Program-made: the position numbers and the translations under genes | Notes under the pieces: generated by a model | Told to the model about the DNA's origin: nothing | Database searches by the model: none | The model's input: the letters and a program-made list of their open reading frames with translations, nothing else | NCBI RefSeq assembly: GCF_040954835.1 | Contig: NC_090698.1 | Location: 54,942,284-55,006,283, forward strand | DNA from: Lepisosteus oculatus | Taxonomy: Eukaryota > Chordata > Actinopteri > Semionotiformes > Lepisosteidae | Direction: 5' to 3' | DNA length: 64,000 nt | Shown: piece by piece, positions 13,101 through 23,565 of the stretch | Numbering within the stretch: position 1 is the stretch's first letter | Layout: the number at the start of each line of letters is the position of its first letter

Positions 13101-16100
13101 CCTTTCAAGAAACAGCAGGATGAGACCCCCAGATTGGTTGACTCCTAACTCCCAAACAGGCTAGATGACCCATTCTTATGTTCCCGCTTACTTCTACTGG
13201 GAAAGTAATTTTACACTTCTTGCATTTTTCTTGGCCGATCCCCATTTTGAACTTCTATTGTTTTTGGACTTTGGGGAATGCTGTAAAATCTTAGGGGGCT
13301 AGTTCAAGTTCAAGGGATAGAACCTCTAGGTTTTCTGGGATTGTGTGCTGACCTCTCGTGCAGCACAGTCATGGGGAGCCTCATCCTCGTTCACTTTGCC
13401 CTTGGGGAAGCCCCAGCCAGACTTGGCAAGATAACCCTGAACGAGCAGGACCTGAAAAAGAAAACAGGAGAAAACCGCTTACTAGCAGAAAAACAACCAC
13501 CAGTTAAAAGTTTAATACTTTAGATATCAAATATTTTGAAGATATTGGTGACCTGACAGGATAAACAAGATCTCCAGTGCATGGCATTTGGAAAAGAAAA
13601 TCCTAAACATCTACTCCATTTAATGTGTTTCTACTGAAGCTGTGAACTGCTTCTCTTGTTACTTGAATAGGTGGGACTATTTGTGGATTGTGCAATCATG
13701 ATGTAGAAACTATCTGACGTATTCTGCCACACAAAAAAAAACATGACTTTCTGAGGGCTATTGACAAATACACAGTGTAAAACGAAACATGCTTAAGAAC
13801 ATTAGTTGTCTGATAAGACTTTTTCCTCAAGTTGCACAATATTTTGGCTCACAAATATGACATGCCTGTAATTAAAAGATCATACAAAGGTTTGCTGAAC
13901 GTCTAGCACACGATTTGTTTTGAGCAGCAGTAAGGCACAATTGTCAAGGCACTGCACTGTCAGCTGGAAGATTATGGTTCAAATCCCAGGTGGGGTACCG
14001 TTGTTGTACCGAGCAAGACACTTGGATTTCTTTAGGAAAACAAAGCATCAACCAAATTAATCATCTCCTTTTAATAATGAAGATCTAAATAGTCAAAAAA
14101 ACTATTGGACTAAAACTGGAAAAGACTGAAAAGTTAAACAAAAGTTCATCAAGCAGTAAAAAATTTAAAATGAAGGCAAGATGACCAGGATTGGGCATTT
14201 GAAGAGAGACGCTTTCCTGTACTAAAGAGCTGAAAGGGTGTAAAAATGGAGCTCACTTTCAAAGTACTCACATTTTCAAGTGTTTCATCGAGAATAATTG
14301 CACCATATGTTGGAACCCCCATTTTATACTCCTTCCACTGTTCTAAAACCTTCTGAACATCTTCTCCTTGTGGCAATAAAAAAGGACAGTGATTAAAAAG
14401 TAAACAAAAGGTTAAGGATTGAAAACTGCAAATAAATACAGTAACTTTTCAGCACTGGTGCTATTTTCAGGCCACAAATACTAAAACTCAGGTGTCAGAT
14501 GAAATGCTGACATTATTACATCCTGTACAGAACTACTTTAACTGTGTGACACCAGCGACATCACTCCAGGCCATTTCACACACAAACCAGTTTTCTTCTA
14601 CATTTTAATATCAGCTTATAAAATGAACATCATATCCATTAAAACAGCCTTTGTCACAACATCTAGAAAGTCATCACCACCAGCAGCCAAGACTGGACAC
14701 AAACATACAGTTCTGAATATTGCAATATCTGTGTGGCACCATCACTCTTGTATCCATTTATTATAGAAAAACTGTAGACTAGGAGAAAAACAATGAGCAA
14801 AACAGAATTATGGTAAAACCGAGTAATTCAAAAGCAATCCCTAATTTGTATCTCTGTGCTGAGATTTGGAGCAAAACACCCTTAAAGTATTAGCAAGGTA
14901 AGTAGCCATTCAGCCAATCTTGCCTGTCTGGCAAACAAGACAGTAACTGATCTAAGGCGTCTGTCTACATTTCCTCATTCTGACCTGTATGAAATCACAA
15001 GCAGAGGCCACAAAACTTTCCTTTCCAAAACTGAAAGGGTAAATACATTTTAGCAATATAGTTGCTCTATTTATCAATTTACCTTAAGTCCAAGCACTTA
15101 AGCAAATTAAGTCACTTCGGATGAAAATGCCATCCAGGCTAACAACATTCACCCTTCCATTGTCAGAAAACTAACCGCCTAGAGAGGGCTATCATAACCC
15201 AGAGCCTATCCCATAAGCCAATTCACAGAGGGGGATTGTTAGGAGGCCATGATTGATAAAGGCCGATGGGGAAAAGGCCGAAAGGTTACACCCCTACTCT
15301 TTTCAAGAAACACCCTGGGATTTTTAATGACCACAGAGAGTCGGGACCTCAGTTTTGCGTCTCATCCGAAGGACGGCGCCTGTTTGCAGTATAGTGTCCC
15401 CATTGCTATACTGGGGCATTAGGACCCACATGGACCGCAGGGTGAGCACCCCCTGCTGGACCCACTAGCACCTCTTCCAGCAGCAACCTTAGTTTTTCCC
15501 AGGAGGTCTCCCATCCAGGTACTGACCAGGCTCACACCTGCTTAGCTTCAGTGGGTTGCCAGTTGTGAGTTGCAGAGTGATATGGCTGCTGGCAAACTTT
15601 AGTGTGCAAACTTCAAACTAAAGGCTCCACAGCCGAAACATGTTGAGCTTCTTTTCAGCATAGAATAAACCTTTACTTGTTCCATTACTGGTAGGTTATT
15701 TGACTTCAGGGAAAATTGACCCTGTCGTGCCTGAACTGTGCCTGCCCTGTGATGGACTAGCGCTCTCCTGTGATTCTGAATGAAAGAAGCCATCAGAAAA
15801 ATGGATAGATTACACAAAACATATACTGGGTGTTGTAAACAGTGTACGCTTTTAGTTCTACACTAGCAAGCATCCCAAGGTATACAACAGTGGTCTTCAC
15901 CATCAGACATCTTAACTAACACTGGTCTGCAGTCGGCAGTCCGATTCAGCTCACGGTAAAGATTATGAAAGGATATCAGCTTTTGCAAACTCTCTTATCC
16001 CGCACTGAGGCAATCCTGGTGTGTTCTGCATGTAGAAGTCCAAGTAAAACCAGTGGGCAAGCTCGATCTGGAAACAAACTCGGATTGCATTGTCTCGTTC

Positions 16101-18048
16101 TTCACTGGGAATGTGCAGGATGAATCGGCTGGAAAGACAAGAGAGTGAAACATGGAACTCAGGTGTCCCTGCATGAACAGAAAGGTCACAAGAAGAAATG
16201 AACAGGTATGTTAATAACTTACTAATGTAATGTTGTTGTTGTTGTTTTTTTACTGTTATTGGTTTCCTCACACAAGCACTGTGCCTTAATAAATGATGAT
16301 GTTTTCCTGAGAACATGACCGTAACCCGTGTTAATAAGTCACAGAAACAAAGAAAAAGTCCAAACTAACAGGAGGCTGCAAAACTCGGGGTACAGCAGCA
16401 GCTGCTTGGCTACACACCACGGATGACATATTAATGGTGCACACGCATCTTTTAAACAGAGATCTCCTGTGTTAAAGCCCTGCCTCTTCCTATTAACATC
16501 AGATGAAATACATCAAGGAAGTAAGTCAATACGTGGTAATAAGCAACACCAAGATTTTATATAATAGGTTACTTTGTGAAAATGATTTATTAAGTACAAA
16601 ACAGTGCAGTCACCCAACTATAATAAGAATACATAATACATAATAGCCTTGTCCCCAAAATCAATTTCTCTGGGCCACTTCTTTAATAGCAAAAGCAACA
16701 AATAATTCCTTGCTGCTATACAGTACTTTCACAAAGATTCCCAAGAGAGGCTGCACATAGGAGGGGGTTTCAATGATGTGCAGTACCTATCGTGCACCAG
16801 CAGCCCCACCACAGAGCAGACTCTGTGAGAAACTGCTTTTCCAAGTGGAGCTTTGGGAAGTCTGGAATCCAGACAGGTCCAGATCACCAGGGATAACAGC
16901 TGTACTCTTTCAAATAGTGCCATGGTATCTTTAACAGCTACCGAGCCAGAATCTTGATTCTACTCCTCATATGAAGGACAGCACCTCCAGTGACATTCTG
17001 GGGCAAAGGCTTGAAAATTGGGGTGCAGAGCAAGGAGTGCCACACACTGGTCAGCCTTCACCCCTTACAGCAGCAACCTGGCTTTCCCTAAAGGTCTCCC
17101 CATCACAGTTATGACCAGGCCTGTTGAGCCGCAGGGATCAGAGGAAGTCGGATCACAAGATAGTGATACTGCTGCTCATTGCTCATTTATTTGTATAAAA
17201 GGCATCTAATTAAGCTTTAAAAGGGGGCACAACCAACAAAGCAAAAACTCAATTACACGAATTAATGTCTATGACCAGGCCACAAATAACAGTCTCCTTA
17301 TATTATTAGTGATTATTATTATTATTCACTCCTTATATTATAAGTGACCATCACTGACACTTCAATCTCTATGCGATTCAAGCCAGGCAAGTTGACAAAC
17401 CGCCAAGTTAGAAAAACGCACTGAACAGTTAGCTCCCAACAGCCCAAGAGCAAACAATCGAGAAGGTATAGATTTCACACACAAAAATCAATTGATTTGA
17501 TCAATTTCTCCGTCCACAGCGGGTATTCAAACGAGAGCACAGTTTTAATAGTTATTGTCTAGCATGTTTCGCAGAAATTGACTAATTGCTGTAGCAATCG
17601 GCTCGCTACCGAAATACACATCTTCTAAAGTAATGGAACGGATCTCATCCTTTTCTGCCGAAAAATAACAACTATTGCTGTACTATTAAGAAAAAAGTAC
17701 AATGCCACAGCAGTACAATGAAACGAAAACAATTATCTGAAACTTCGACTGACGTTTGTTTTGCTCAGCCCGATAATACAAGCGTTTTCTTAAAATAAAA
17801 TACTGCTAGTTTCATTTCTGTGCTTAAAAATACACTTGGAGCTAGACCGAACCCACCCCCTCTAAACAATGATTAAGACATAAAACAAACACTCACAGCA
17901 GTAAAACACTTTGCTACCGCACACCTCCCGGTATGAAAAAGGACAACCAGAAGCGCCCGAATAACTGGCTACATCTTTTTCATAATAACACTTACCTGCA
18001 GAGGTCGTCCAATACGCCGCTGGGAATCTCCCCTCGTTTCGTCTCCAT
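7187..18048 (-). CDS. DCP2: DCP2, mRNA-decapping enzyme 2 (complete, 11 coding exons)
   Basis: DCP2 is the catalytic Nudix hydrolase of the cytoplasmic decapping complex. It cleaves the mRNA cap to release m7GDP and leave a 5'-monophosphate RNA for XRN1. Coding exons in transcript order are 18048-17996, 16128-15977, 14399-14272, 13451-13353, 12373-12221, 12140-12028, 10109-10002, 9382-9256, 9085-8987, 7573-7522 and 7350-7187. They sum to 1248 nt, or 415 residues, against about 420 in human. The start is [10 protein letters not shown], as in other vertebrate DCP2. Residues 1-95 form the N-terminal regulatory domain that binds DCP1. Residues 96-245 hold the Nudix fold and Box B. The tail from about 250 is divergent and polar, ending in a conserved [21 protein letters not shown] segment. 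All introns are GT-AG except intron 2, which is AT-AC. The gene is transcribed divergently from REEP5. Confidence 0.97.
7662..7750 (+). repeat. Degenerate fish SINE/LINE-tail fragment in DCP2 intron 10
   Basis: The segment gcatttatcagacaccctta followed by tccaggg resembles the common fish repeat motif that reads roughly 'gcatttagcagacgcttttatccaaag', found in many SINE and L2-like 3' ends. It is short and diverged, so the family is not certain. Confidence 0.35.
12221..13451 (-). CDS. DCP2: DCP2 exons 4-5 carrying the Nudix box
   Basis: Exon 4 (13451-13353) encodes residues 112-144 and exon 5 (12373-12221) residues 145-195. The Nudix signature GX5EX7REUXEEXGU begins at Gly129 (GKVNEDE), continues through ARE at 142-144 and crosses the splice junction into VLEETGFD at 145-152. 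Glu147 and Glu148, the metal-binding catalytic pair known from human DCP2, are both present, so the enzyme should be active. The junction within the Nudix box is phase 0. Confidence 0.95.
12785..12985 (+). repeat. CR1/L2-type SINE tail fragment in DCP2 intron 4
   Basis: The stretch contains a 'gcaggtggcgctctt' start, then 'cagtccttcgaatgagacat' and 'taaaccatgatcctgggtta'. It matches the conserved tail module seen in the 5S-derived SINEs of this window (ccttcggatgagatgtaaaacc at 58217). It has no 5S head. It is an old copy of the same tail lineage or of a related LINE. Confidence 0.4.
12990..13190 (+). repeat. Unclassified interspersed repeat fragment
   Basis: The string ends in '...aacaggctagatgacccattcttatgttc', resembling the widespread fish repeat end 'gctagatgggccgaatggcctcctctcgtttgt'. 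A similar end is at 28290-28340. It directly follows another repeat fragment. I cannot assign it to a named family. Confidence 0.3.
13925..14060 (+). repeat. tRNA-derived SINE (DCP2 intron 3)
   Basis: The segment holds a perfect RNA polymerase III B-box match, GGTTCAAATCC, at 13976-13986. This is preceded by a degenerate A-box region (taaggcacaattgtcaagg) and followed by 'gtggggtaccgttgttgtac' and 'cgagcaagacacttgg'. That order is typical of tRNA-derived SINEs of fish (V-SINE/HE1-like). It does not fold as an intact tRNA. Confidence 0.55.
15211..15595 (-). repeat. 5S rRNA-derived SINE, head present (DCP2 intron 2)
   Basis: Read on the minus strand from about 15595, the element begins with a 5S rRNA-like head: 'gctaagcaggtgtgagcctg', 'gtcagtacctggatgggaga' and 'cctcctgggaa' match the second half of 5S rRNA. 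A body follows with 'cagcagggggtgctcacc', 'gtcctaatgccccagtat', 'ccgtccttcggatgagacgc' and 'ggtcattaaaaatcccaggg', as in the copies at 23.5 kb and 58.1 kb. It stops at about 15211 without the terminal microsatellite. The head points to 5S-type internal promotion (SINE3-like). It is relatively well preserved. Confidence 0.75.
15605..15685 (-). repeat. Half copy of a fold-back element
   Basis: The sequence 'aaggctccacagccgaaaca' followed by 'cttttcagcatagaataaac' and 'ctttacttgttcc' matches one arm of the palindromic element at 18974-19121. Only one arm is present. It abuts the head end of the 5S-derived SINE. Confidence 0.6.
15735..15815 (+). repeat. L2-like SINE/LINE tail
   Basis: 'ccctgtgatggactagcgct' followed by 'agaaaaatggatagat' is a diverged version of the fish repeat tail 'ctgtgatggactggcgtcc ... 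aaaatggatggatg'. It is short. A related copy is near 42340. Confidence 0.45.
16695..17180 (-). repeat. Old 5S rRNA-derived SINE (DCP2 intron 1)
   Basis: On the minus strand from about 17180, a degenerate 5S head can be followed. On the plus strand it reads 'aaaggtctccccatcacagt', 'tatgaccaggcctgttgag' and 'gatcagaggaagtcggatc', which parallels 'ggtctcccatccaagtactaaccaggc...gatcagacgagatcgggc' of 5S rRNA. The body ('gaaggacagcacctcc') and part of the tail ('gtgcaccagcagccccacca') are recognisable but heavily mutated. This copy keeps more of the 5S head than the others and looks the oldest. Confidence 0.6.
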
Positions 18049-18600
18049 GATGAGGATAAGAACATCCCGAACTAACAAAACTGTTCATAAGAAGAAACAA
18101 ACACCACGATGGAACTGCGATTTTTTTAACGTCGCACGAATAACAAAGTGCGAAACGGAAGAAAACATCGGCGCGACCCACGCAGGAGCAGCTCGCAAAC
18201 CAACCACTGAAGGACCAAAGGCGAAGACAGACGCGGCCGCCGCTCAATCATACAGAGCGGAACAGGACCAGAGGCGATGGCGTCACAAAGGTAGGTGGGA
18301 CAAACACCACCCCGGGGGCTGGCCTTTCGTCCGGACACAAAATTGGCATCCCAGTAAGCCAATCACAATGGTGAAAGGACGTCTAATCTTCCATCACAAT
18401 ATATGTCGTCCAATCCGGGCTCCCCGTTTGTCGAGTTTGATTGAGAAAACAAGGAAGACTTTAACAGGCCGAAAATACGTCCATAACCGCATTTCGGAAA
18501 TTGAAGAGTGGCTGGGCGGCGTCGGTGCTTTCCGGCCCTATTCGAGTATTTCCGGAACAAAACAAAGGTCTCGCATTTCCGCTTATCTAAACAAAGTGTA
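18049..18600 (-). promoter_or_regulatory. DCP2: DCP2 promoter and 5' UTR region
   Basis: This stretch is more CpG-rich than the surroundings (for example around 18165-18245, with NotI-like gcggccgc) and lies directly upstream of the DCP2 start codon. On the minus strand a CCAAT box lies at 18342-18346. On the plus strand CCAAT motifs lie at 18359-18363 and 18410-18414. An ETS-type CCGGAA is at 18552-18557. No TATA box is obvious, which fits a housekeeping promoter. The transcription start cannot be placed. The long plus-strand open frame across this region is not a credible gene. Confidence 0.5.
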
Positions 18601-18973
18601 AAATTGAGTACGATTCGTGCTTGATGATTACTCACCGATGTGCAATTTTCTCGCCTCTGAATGACATATGTGTCAGTGTTGGCTCGTTATGATTTATTTA
18701 TTGATAAATGACTTTACAAATTCATTTATAAAATGGCAAGTGTATAAGTTCTTCATTTTTATCATTTGCTTAATTTAAATTCGAAAACAAGGCAAAAAAG
18801 CTTGCCTCCGAGTGACAACCTGTGTTTTGGATGTGCGTTGTATTATATTTTCTTATTATCCCTTGATTTTCTTAGTGTCTCCTCCCCGTCTGGCAGCTGC
18901 TTTTAATATTCAAAATGTACAAGGAAGATAAACGTTCAGGTGGGTAGCTGCGTCAGCATGTGTAGGCTGCAAA

Positions 18974-19121
18974 GGAACAAGTCATAGGTTTATTTCACGC
19001 TGAAAAAAAAAGAAGAAAACAACGTTTCAGACGTGGAGCCTCACACCTGAAGAAGGCTCCACGGCCGAAACGTTGTGTTTTCGTTCTTCTTTTTTTCAGC
19101 ATGGAATAAACCTAGTGTTCC
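18974..19121. repeat. Palindromic fold-back element
   Basis: The left arm runs ggaacaagtcataggtttat, then a purine-rich stretch, 'aacaacgtttcagacgtgga' and 'gcct'. The right arm is nearly its reverse complement ('aggctccacggccgaaacgt', then 'ttcagcatggaataaaccta' and 'gtgttcc'). The centre is about 'cacacctgaagaa'. A transcript would form a hairpin of about 65 bp. Related copies are at 15605-15685 (one arm) and 42490-42630 (both arms). No coding sequence lies inside. The family is not assigned. Confidence 0.75.
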
Positions 19122-19929
19122 AAGGAAGATAAACTCTCCGATTAACATTTGGAAAAGAAAAGAGAAGCTCAGAAACATCTAATAATCGTGGAAAACAGAA
19201 GTGTAATTGCAGCATTCCAGACATTTTTTTCTTTCTAACGTTCATTAATGTGTGGAATTAACCTATACTCCTTTCTTTGAAGCCAGTATACTGAAACGGC
19301 ACTCTCAACGTTATCAGAGTTGAGCCTCAATTCAAAACTGACTTTTGGAACTCGCATTATGATCCACCGATTTGGAATGTATACTAAAATAAACAACATT
19401 TTTTTTTACTTTAAACTGTGTGAAAATAAATTATGTTACAAATTATATCTATCTATATTGTGGTAATTAATGTGCTGTCTTACCTGTGACTCGAAGAAGC
19501 AGCAAGTTGGTGATTTGCATATAGTACATATAATGTAGGTATATTAATTTCTTTGCTGTTAAAGTTGAAAATCCTTTTAAATTGTAATTGGGCAAATATT
19601 TTAATTGCTGCACATTGATGGAGATTTTGACATATTTACATTATACTGTCTTTTATTTAACAAAAACACACCAGTCTGTGCATCTTACTATTGAATATTT
19701 AAAGAAAGTTCACACCAAACCTATCAGACATTCTTCAGGCTGCTGATCCACCTAGTCCTTGGGCTAACATTCTTTAAAACTGTTACGTAAACATAGGTGT
19801 ACTGTAGGGTGTAAAGCTGTTTTTGATTTGGCTTCCTTAAGGCTGCAATATCTAAACTCAGTTACCTTCCAGCTTCACACTTTTGCAAATAAATTAACAG
19901 GAACAGAAGGAGCATAATAATTCTAATAA

Positions 19930-20115
19930 TAATATACTGTATTTATATTGTGCTTTTATTCCTAAAAGATACAAAAGTGCTTCACATGCTGGTCATCACT
20001 AAAATGCAGCACCTCCCTTTATGAGTCACTGCAGCTATAATGTGCCAGCAGCCCCACTACACAACAAATCAAAAGTGAGCAATCACTTCACCAGGTGCGT
20101 GGGGGAACTTCAGGT
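19930..20115 (-). repeat. Diverged SINE tail of the 5S/CR1-like group
   Basis: The order 'tatttatattgtgcttttat', 'gtgcttcacatgctggtcat', 'tgcagcacctccctttatga' and 'gtgccagcagccccactaca' mirrors the tail of the minus-strand SINE at 23566-24004. It is strongly decayed and lacks a head. Confidence 0.4.
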
Positions 20116-20188
20116 TGGTATATTTTGCAAACCCAGGGCAACGTTTTGCTAACCCTACCAAAGCAACAACTCTTTTTTTAGAAACTGT

Positions 20189-20322
20189 ATAAGATATAAG
20201 ACCACTTTATTGGCCATATAGCAGTTGGGGTTAAGGTCCTTGCCTAGGGGCCCAACAAAGTAGGATTCCTCTGCCGGCCGCGGGATATGCACTGGCAACC
20301 TTCCAGCCACAGGTGCTGTGTT
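20189..20322 (+). repeat. Interspersed repeat (family A, short copy)
   Basis: 'agaccactttattggccata', 'gttggggttaaggtccttgc', 'ggattcctctgccggccgcg' and 'aaccttccagccacaggtgc' match, in the same order, a longer copy at 36536-36820. This short copy lacks about 110 bases of the middle. The family is a common fish non-LTR-like repeat whose name I cannot give. Confidence 0.6.
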
Positions 20323-23300
20323 TAAAGTTTAAAGTTATTTTATCTATAGTATGTATGTTCTTCAAGATCATACAGTTCCACATTTTTCTTAGTGTTGAAA
20401 CTGAGACCCTTAACTATAAAAATAAGCCAAAAAGATATTCAAAGAACAAAATCAACAAAATTTCAACGTGTGATATATTCCTCAATGTACAATGCCTCCT
20501 CAACATTACAATCCAGTGCTGCAATCAGAAACCTTTCTCATCAGAGCTGTTATTATCAGCAAAGGTTATCTTATCTCAGAGCTCAGTCTTCAGCCAAGAG
20601 GAAATGTAGAACCCTGAGTGGGTCAGAATGAGAGATGTGAAGATGTCATCTCTTCTTGATTTGCTATCAAAGATGACACAGCTCATTGTGATCTTACCCA
20701 TCATTAAGTGTCTTGAATTGTGGCAGATAGTGATCTTCCCTCGGTTGGCTTGAAATTATTGGGGGGGGTTGGGTTGTGCTTTTGTCTTTGTTATTTAGTA
20801 ATAAAATCATGTTTTACCCTGGGCTACATAGTGACAGAAGAAATTTGCAAACGTTGATGTGACTCTAGTAGTCTGGTCCTGTTTGGGTTTCAAGAGTTTG
20901 GTCATGCTCATTGTTTCATGGAGGAATGTTGGTAATCTCTACGCCATGAATCGTAGCTAAGTGCTTTTGGGCGATACGTCTATGTGCTATATCACAAACT
21001 CCAGTTATCATTATCAGATGTCACTACTTGACCTTGTTTATCTTCTTGTTTATCTACTATGCCTAAAAGTTCACTTATGCTAAAATTTACATCAATTTCT
21101 CATTTTTACTTCATATTGCAAACAGAAGTTATACCTATATACTGTAGCTCTATAGATGAAAATATGGCAAAACATATGCAGTCTACATACTTCACTGGAA
21201 GGTTCAATCTTCATGTTCCTGGAAGACCCTCCAAATTGCAGCTACTGTATACTGATTCAAGAAAAAGCAATGATTAACCACCACACACCCTGGCGTTTAA
21301 AATGCAACGAAAAATTAGAAAGACCATTACCTTATCTTTTTTCTGGAACATGCTTTGTGTTTGGTGAGGGAACAGGACTTATGAGCCTGCCTAATAACAG
21401 CTAGGAACAATTGAATGGATGCTTAGGTAAGTCTCTAAAAGAGCGATGAGATTTTATTTGTCATTTTTTCTGTTTAAGTAAATACGTATGTAAATATTCC
21501 CATTAAAAGTCATATACAGTATAAAACAGCAAGTTTGTGGAGTGTGCTTTTGATCCAAACAAAACAATACACATTTTTGACTTAGACAGACATCTGACAG
21601 TGCCAAACATAATGGGTGTATATATATATACAGTATAATTCAAAGGCTTAAATATTATATACTCCCTCTAAATGCAGGAAGACCATTTTGAATTGGACAT
21701 ACCAATCAAAACTTGTTTTTCTAGCTCTGAGTAGGGTTATGATAGTACTAATGGTGAAGGGGACTGAACTACACGTACTACCAGTTCTACAGGTCCCACA
21801 GGTTTCAGTAAGACTGAGATCTGCTGCTGGTTCAGTGAAAGGAGGTAATGGATGTTGGTCTCAAGTCAATACCATTGCCTGTCTTTGAAAAGGTGTATTC
21901 ACTAGGCAGATAGCTATCCTAATACTGTATGTAGACCAGTGGGTGCGTATGCATATGAACTCACATGCTGATACTTTTTCACTTTTTCAACCACATCCAT
22001 AACTTAGTTTGACCATGCGGATAGACCATTGCTGTGGACTGTAATATGACTATTTCTAAAATCAACTAGTTTTTGCCCATATTTACTAGTTCGTGTTTTT
22101 TAGGATAAATATGAGGGAAGGGATGCATATAAAAAAATGTGTCATTTCAAATGCAATTTCTATGAAACAGTGGGGCACATATAAAACTGAAGCTCTAACA
22201 AACTGTAATAAGCATTGCGACAATTGGCTCAGACCTTTGCAGGATCCTAGCAAGAATTTTTAAAGACAAAAAGAAGTTTGAAAAGGGCAAGGAGAGAGGC
22301 CATCGGGCGGAAAATGAAAATCCAACAGAGGCGTGGGAGAGGGAGGATCAGTGTGCACTCATTTGAGTCTGAAAAGGGTGTGTACAAACAGGTAAATACC
22401 TGCTCTGCAGTTCTCTTAATGGTGAAAGGGGAATTTCAGAGCTTGAAAGTTATAGCTCTGACCTGCTTCATCCCCTGCCATATGAAGAAGGTGGATTTCA
22501 GTACATTTCTGGAGAGTTCGACCTACTAATAGCCACTGCAGAGGTGAAGAGTCTTGAACCAATTTAAACCCACAAGTCATGCTTCAGCCTCATGTACTGT
22601 ACTCCACGCAGATTACACTGGCCATTTTCTTCTTGACAAGAACTGCCGGAGTCGACTAGCAGCTGTTGGGTGGATTAATTACTACCACACTAAATTTCTG
22701 CTATATTGTCCATTTCATGGATTTTCTCCTCCATCGATTTCCACAGTGCCCACATGCTGCAACTTCCCATCCAAGCCATGGCCATCTGCCCAGCCATTGG
22801 TCCAGCATTTGACCCTTTGTGCCAACTGGAGCTGGGATAGGTTATGTTTCCCATGTATGCTTTCCCACTGTAGTGTATCACTAGCAAGAACATAGGTCTT
22901 ATGCAGTTTCAAGTACCATAAATTGGGGTTGCAATCAGGGATTGAGAGAAGAAAGGGGGAAAGGGTTTGTGTGCGATTCAGGCAACTACATAATGAAGGG
23001 GGACAAAACGTTGAGCATCAGAGGGTCAGGATGCTACAAGACAAGACATGACGAGAAAACCTGTAATACTGCAACTTTCAACAACATAACAAAGGGTTGA
23101 GAGGAGAGGAGATTGAGAAGAGATCATTTTGACCCATTTGGTAATTACAGTAGGTAGGTATTTAAAACATAAAAGTCCCAAACAGTGACTCTTATGTTGC
23201 TTCCTTCCAAAAGTGAATTGCCTAAAGCAGCAAGAATGAATGGCATCACTCACTGCTGTTACATGAGTACTCAGATTCTCAAAGCTGCATGCATCCTGAC

Positions 23301-23497
23301 TGACCATGCTACACATTTTGACTACTGAATGATCGCTTAATAAGCTTATTAGTGAGAAAGTTCCTTATGTGCAGGTAATGAGGTGATTTAACTAGTTTAA
23401 TGTCAAACATCGAGGAACCAATATGCCCTGTTTATCATAAGAACACTCTTGAGATTAGAATGTGATAGTTATGCCATGGGTGGGCTACTTACAAAAT

Positions 23498-23498
<1 letters not shown>

Positions 23499-23565
<67 letters not shown>

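Larger units (their letters stand above)
14400..15976 (-). other. DCP2: U12-type AT-AC intron (DCP2 intron 2)
   Basis: Read on the minus strand, exon 2 ends ...AAAGCTG and the intron opens ATATCCTTTC, a perfect match to the minor-spliceosome 5' splice site. Near the 3' end the intron carries TCCTTAAC (plus-strand 14411-14418), the U12 branch-site consensus. It then ends ...TTTAC at 14400, about a dozen bases downstream of the branch adenosine. Splicing AT to AC joins G|TT into a valine codon and restores the conserved run [18 protein letters not shown]. No GT-AG alternative keeps that frame. Length is 1577 nt. A 5S-SINE copy, a fold-back fragment and an L2-like tail lie inside it, so the intron has tolerated insertions. 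Confidence 0.9.

Noticed and set aside
17933..18601. 222-codon open frame on the plus strand
   Set aside because: It runs antisense through DCP2 exon 1 and its promoter, is rich in K/R/T from CpG-containing promoter DNA, shows no domain and has no supporting splice or homology signal.
22554..22895. 113-codon open frame on the plus strand
   Set aside because: No recognisable domain, no splice partners, and it lies in intergenic DNA containing old repeat-like sequence.
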